Below are positions 61,212 to 64,000 of a DNA stretch of 64,000 nucleotides, piece by piece. The position numbers were made by a program, and so were the translations under genes. The first letter of the stretch is position 1, and each line of letters begins with the position of its first letter. The stretch is from Actinomyces viscosus (GTDB lineage: Bacteria > Actinomycetota > Actinomycetes > Actinomycetales > Actinomycetaceae): assembly GCF_900637975.1 (NCBI RefSeq), contig NZ_LR134477.1, positions 434,001-498,000 on the forward strand. The letters are read 5' to 3'. The notes beneath the pieces were generated by a model, which saw only the letters and a program-made list of their open reading frames with translations, ran no database searches and had not been told where the DNA came from.

Positions 61212-61217
61212 ACGCCT

Positions 61218-62075
61218 ATGACTCAGACTGATGTGAGCCCTCAGGCGCTGCCCCGTCTGGTGGCCTTCGACCTCGACGACACGCTGGCACCCTCGAAGTC
61301 GGCCATGCCACCGGCCATGGCCACGGCGCTGAGGCGGCTGCTCGACGTCGTCCCCGTCTGCATCATCTCCGGGGGACAGATAGGGCAGTTCCGCGACCAG
61401 GTCCTGGCCCACCTCGACGCCGACGCCGACGAGCTCTCCCGGCTCCACCTCATGCCCACCTGCGGCACGCGGTACTACACCTACGACCCCTCGCAGGACG
61501 GGCGGGGCGCCGACGCCTGGAAGCTGGTCTACGCCAACGACCTCACGCCCGAGCAGGTCCGCACCGGCTTCGAGATCGTCGAGGCCCAGGCCCGCCGGCT
61601 CGGCCTGTGGGAGGAGAGGACCTGGGGAGAGATCCTGGAGGACCGCGGCAGCCAGATCACCTTCTCCGCCCTGGGACAGGACGCCCCCCTGGAGGCCAAG
61701 CGCGCCTGGGACCCCTCGGGGGAGAGGAAGGCGGCTCTGCGCGACGCCGTCGCCCCGCTCCTGCCGGAGCTGGAGGTGCGTTCGGGCGGGTCCACGAGCG
61801 TGGACATCACCCTCAAGGGGGTGGACAAGGCCTACGGCATGAAGCGCCTGGCCGAGGTGACCGGTATCGCGCTGGAGGAGATGCTCTTCGTCGGCGACCG
61901 CATGGACCCCGAGGGCAACGACTACCCGGTCAAGGCCCTGGGCGTTCCCTGCCAGGCCGTGGGCGGGTGGCAGGACACCGTCACCTACGTCACCTCCTTG
62001 GCGAGCCTCATCGCCTCCCAGGAGCACAGCGGTGAGGACCACGCCGCCCAGGTCTCGCTGGGCGCCCGTCTCTGA
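61218..62075 (+). CDS. HAD-superfamily (class IIB) phosphatase/phosphomannomutase-like
   Basis: A 285-residue hydrolase. HAD motif I is VAFDLDDTLAPSK near residues 15-27 with the nucleophile Asp. Motif II is VCIISGGQ near 48, the conserved Lys is in KGVDKAYGMKRLAE near 202, and motif IV is FVGDRMDPEGNDYPVKALG near 226. The layout is that of Cof/eukaryotic-type phosphomannomutase-like sugar phosphatases. Substrate unknown. The ATG at 61218 is favoured by the CACAAT element. It is separated from the downstream phosphoesterase gene by 8 bases. Confidence 0.8.
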   Translation: MTQTDVSPQALPRLVAFDLDDTLAPSKSAMPPAMATALRRLLDVVPVCIISGGQIGQFRDQVLAHLDADADELSRLHLMPTCGTRYYTYDPSQDGRGADAWKLVYANDLTPEQVRTGFEIVEAQARRLGLWEERTWGEILEDRGSQITFSALGQDAPLEAKRAWDPSGERKAALRDAVAPLLPELEVRSGGSTSVDITLKGVDKAYGMKRLAEVTGIALEEMLFVGDRMDPEGNDYPVKALGVPCQAVGGWQDTVTYVTSLASLIASQEHSGEDHAAQVSLGARL

Positions 62076-62083
62076 GGCGGGCC

Positions 62084-64000
62084 GTGGCACGTACAGACAC
62101 CGGCTCCGACGCTGACACGGGTGCCGACATCGGTCCCGGCCTCGCCGATCGCGCCGCCGACCTGTGCTCCGGTCTGCTGACGGCCGCCCGCCGCTGCGGC
62201 GCCCTGGCCCTCACGGTGGTGCTGTCACTGCGGACCTGGTGGCGCCGACGTCACTCAGGCACCCGCACGGTCATCGGTACGACGGCGATGATCCTGGCCT
62301 CCAGCCTGGTCTCCCTCCTCCTGGGACTGTCCACGGCGACGGCCTCGGCACCGGTCGGCCCGCACGAGGCGACCTGGTCGACGACCCTGGACTCCACCGT
62401 CACCCTGGACCTCGGGCCACTGGGAACCGCCTCGATGGAATCACCCGCGGGGGTCCTCGGCGTCAAGGTGGTCCTGGGCGAGATCCCCGGCGATCCCGTC
62501 CCCGACGCCGCCAGCACCGCCAGCGTGGGACAGTCGTTGTCCTCCGACGCGGCCTCCTACCTCTCGCTCGTCTCCCATCCCGACCTGACGATCCGGCAGG
62601 GACTCTACGGCCTGGCGGGGGACGCGCTGCGCCGGGCCGGGGTCGTCGAGGCGATCTTCCTGTGCTGCGTGGCCGCCTGGCGCCTGGCGCCGACGAAGCC
62701 TCTGCGGGAGACGGTCCGCGCCGGCGCCTCGCACCGCTGGGCGACGACCGTGGCGGTCTCGGCCGCTGTGGCCACCGTGGCCTCCCTCCTGGTCCCGGCC
62801 ACGCGCACGACCACTGTCCACGGCTCCACCCTGTCGGTGCTGGAGGGGACCCCGTTGGCCCAGGCCCGCTTCTCGGGACGCATCGCCGACGTCGTCACCG
62901 CCTACGGCCCCAAGGCGCGCTCCTTCGTCGAGACCAACAATGACTTCTACGCCAAGGCCGACACCAACCTGCGCGCCGCCTGGAAGGCCTCCGAGCAGAC
63001 CGACGGCCTGGTGGACGTCACCGCCGCCGACGGAGAGGTGGACACCGAGGACCTTCAGGCCCGGCTCAAGGCGGCCTCCGCGAAGACCCTGGTGGAGGCC
63101 GCCCCCGCACCGCAGGATGAGGCTCCCCAACCCCCCGAGGGCCCGGGACCCACCGCAACGCCGTCGGCCTCGGCCACCCCCTCGGTCACGGCGCCGCCGG
63201 TGACGGGCGCCCGCTCGGTGCCCGAGCGCGGCCGTAAGACGGCCGTGCTCACCACGGACCTGCACTGCAACCTCGACGTCATCGCCTTCTCCGGGGTCCT
63301 CGACCAGCTCTCCGGCGCGGACGTCCACATGGACGACGGGGACCTGACCATGACCGGCTCCGACCCCGAGCGCGTGTGCGTCGACGCCCTGACCCAGGCG
63401 GTCCCGAGCTCGACCGCGAAGATCGCCACGATCGGCAACCACGACTCCGACGCCACGGCCGCCCGCCTGCGCTCCCAGGGTTGGACCGTCACCGACGGCT
63501 CGGTCCAGAGGGTCGCCGGCATCTCGGTACTCGGAGACGACGACGCCGAGCGCACGACGACGGCCGGCACCAAGCCGCGCGGCGGGGAGACCACCGAGCA
63601 GATCGCCGCCCGTCTGGCCAAGGTGACCTGCGGGCGCACACCGGTCAACGTCGTCCTCATCCACCAGCCGGCCACCTTCGACCCGCTCATGAAGGAGGGG
63701 TGCGCGCCGCTGCTCCTGGCCGGGCACGTCCACGCCGAGCGCGGGATGACCACGGCGATCAGCCCCCAGACCGGTAGGCCCGTGACCGGCATCATCTCCG
63801 GCGCCGGCAAGGGCGGCACCTCGCTGGGCTCCGTGACGGAGGACGCCTTCCTCCACGTGATGTCCTTCGACTCCACCGGCGCACTGGTGGCCTGGCGCGC
63901 GGTCATTCTCCACCCCGACGCCTCGGTGACGGTGGGGGCCTGGCGGTCGGTCCCCGGCATCGCCCCGGGCCAGGAGACGGCGACCATGGCCTCGACACCC
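62084..64000 (+). CDS. Membrane-bound metallophosphoesterase (runs off the window end)
   Basis: The frame is open from the GTG at 62084 to base 64000 (639 codons) without a stop. Two hydrophobic helices (about residues 62-85, TTAMILASSLVSLLLGLSTA, and 217-237, ATTVAVSAAVATVASLLVP) flank a region of about 130 residues. A Pro/Ala-rich linker follows (about 345-380). The calcineurin-like domain then shows TTDLHCNLDV (about 390), MDDGDLTM (about 420), IGNHDS (about 450), LIHQPA (about 526) and LLAGHVHAERG (about 545), giving all five metal-binding blocks. The active domain is probably extracellular. Substrate unknown. GAGGCGGGCC precedes the GTG. Confidence 0.85.
   Translation, partial: MARTDTGSDADTGADIGPGLADRAADLCSGLLTAARRCGALALTVVLSLRTWWRRRHSGTRTVIGTTAMILASSLVSLLLGLSTATASAPVGPHEATWSTTLDSTVTLDLGPLGTASMESPAGVLGVKVVLGEIPGDPVPDAASTASVGQSLSSDAASYLSLVSHPDLTIRQGLYGLAGDALRRAGVVEAIFLCCVAAWRLAPTKPLRETVRAGASHRWATTVAVSAAVATVASLLVPATRTTTVHGSTLSVLEGTPLAQARFSGRIADVVTAYGPKARSFVETNNDFYAKADTNLRAAWKASEQTDGLVDVTAADGEVDTEDLQARLKAASAKTLVEAAPAPQDEAPQPPEGPGPTATPSASATPSVTAPPVTGARSVPERGRKTAVLTTDLHCNLDVIAFSGVLDQLSGADVHMDDGDLTMTGSDPERVCVDALTQAVPSSTAKIATIGNHDSDATAARLRSQGWTVTDGSVQRVAGISVLGDDDAERTTTAGTKPRGGETTEQIAARLAKVTCGRTPVNVVLIHQPATFDPLMKEGCAPLLLAGHVHAERGMTTAISPQTGRPVTGIISGAGKGGTSLGSVTEDAFLHVMSFDSTGALVAWRAVILHPDASVTVGAWRSVPGIAPGQETATMASTP

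Noticed and set aside
62441..63913. 490-codon minus-strand frame
   Set aside because: It lies opposite the metallophosphoesterase frame, which shows all conserved metal-binding blocks and stays open to the window edge.
1..64000. CRISPR arrays, insertion sequences, prophage, rRNA operon, replication origin
   Set aside because: No regularly spaced repeats, transposase or integrase reading frames, rRNA-like sequence or DnaA-box cluster were seen on reading both strands.

Overview
The window is about 64 kb of high-GC actinobacterial chromosome. GC-rich codon use, the SepIVA-like/DUF177/rnc/mutM and nadD/rsfS/phosphatase gene orders, actinobacterial-style leaderless starts and a host-glycan (fucose) catabolic locus all suggest an Actinomyces-like commensal of mucosal or oral surfaces. 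The genus is an inference. No insertion sequence, phage, CRISPR array or rRNA gene was seen.

Layout. 1-3399: tail of a DAK2-type protein, recG and rsmD. 3467-15259: a fucose locus with fucA(-), fucI-fucK-fucU-fucP(+), an intracellular GH29 fucosidase with a three-gene sugar ABC importer(-), and a LacI-type regulator(-). Free fucose would enter by FucP. Fucosylated oligosaccharides would enter by the ABC system and be cut inside the cell. 15423-19241: coaD, SepIVA-like gene, DUF177 gene, rnc, mutM. 19350-28672: a LuxR-type response regulator facing a GAF-domain sensor kinase. The kinase is the last gene of a cydA-cydB-cydD-cydC operon (cytochrome bd oxidase and its assembly exporter), so oxygen or redox sensing is probably tied to the oxidase. 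29307-37603: very long RNase E/G, rplU-rpmA-obgE, proB, proA. 37788-40471: small acidic membrane protein and an OmpR/EnvZ-type two-component pair.

40560-50653: the most unusual region. Three glycosyltransferases, a fused ABC exporter, two APH-fold kinase-like proteins and a UDP-glucose dehydrogenase are joined by 1- to 4-base gene overlaps, with a DeoR-type regulator just upstream. This looks like a dedicated glycoconjugate assembly and export pathway whose product I cannot name. One glycosyltransferase appears frameshifted twice near its C-terminus. 50927-52039 is a ROK-family gene broken by one amber codon. 52191-55693: nadD with a short coupled leader ORF, an acidic single-pass membrane protein, rsfS and a histidine phosphatase. 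55787-55972: two identical tRNA-Ala(GGC) genes. 56063-64000: MarC-family protein, an unknown protein behind an iron-box-like site, a cysteine-rich DUF1540 protein, deoD, a two-part NSS transporter (MetP/MetS-like), a HAD phosphatase, and the first 639 codons of a membrane-bound metallophosphoesterase that runs off the window.

At least seven genes (recG, rsmD, coaD, the LuxR regulator, proA, the marC-like gene and the HAD gene) have a -10-like hexamer 6-7 bases before the start codon. This suggests leaderless transcripts and was used to choose their starts.
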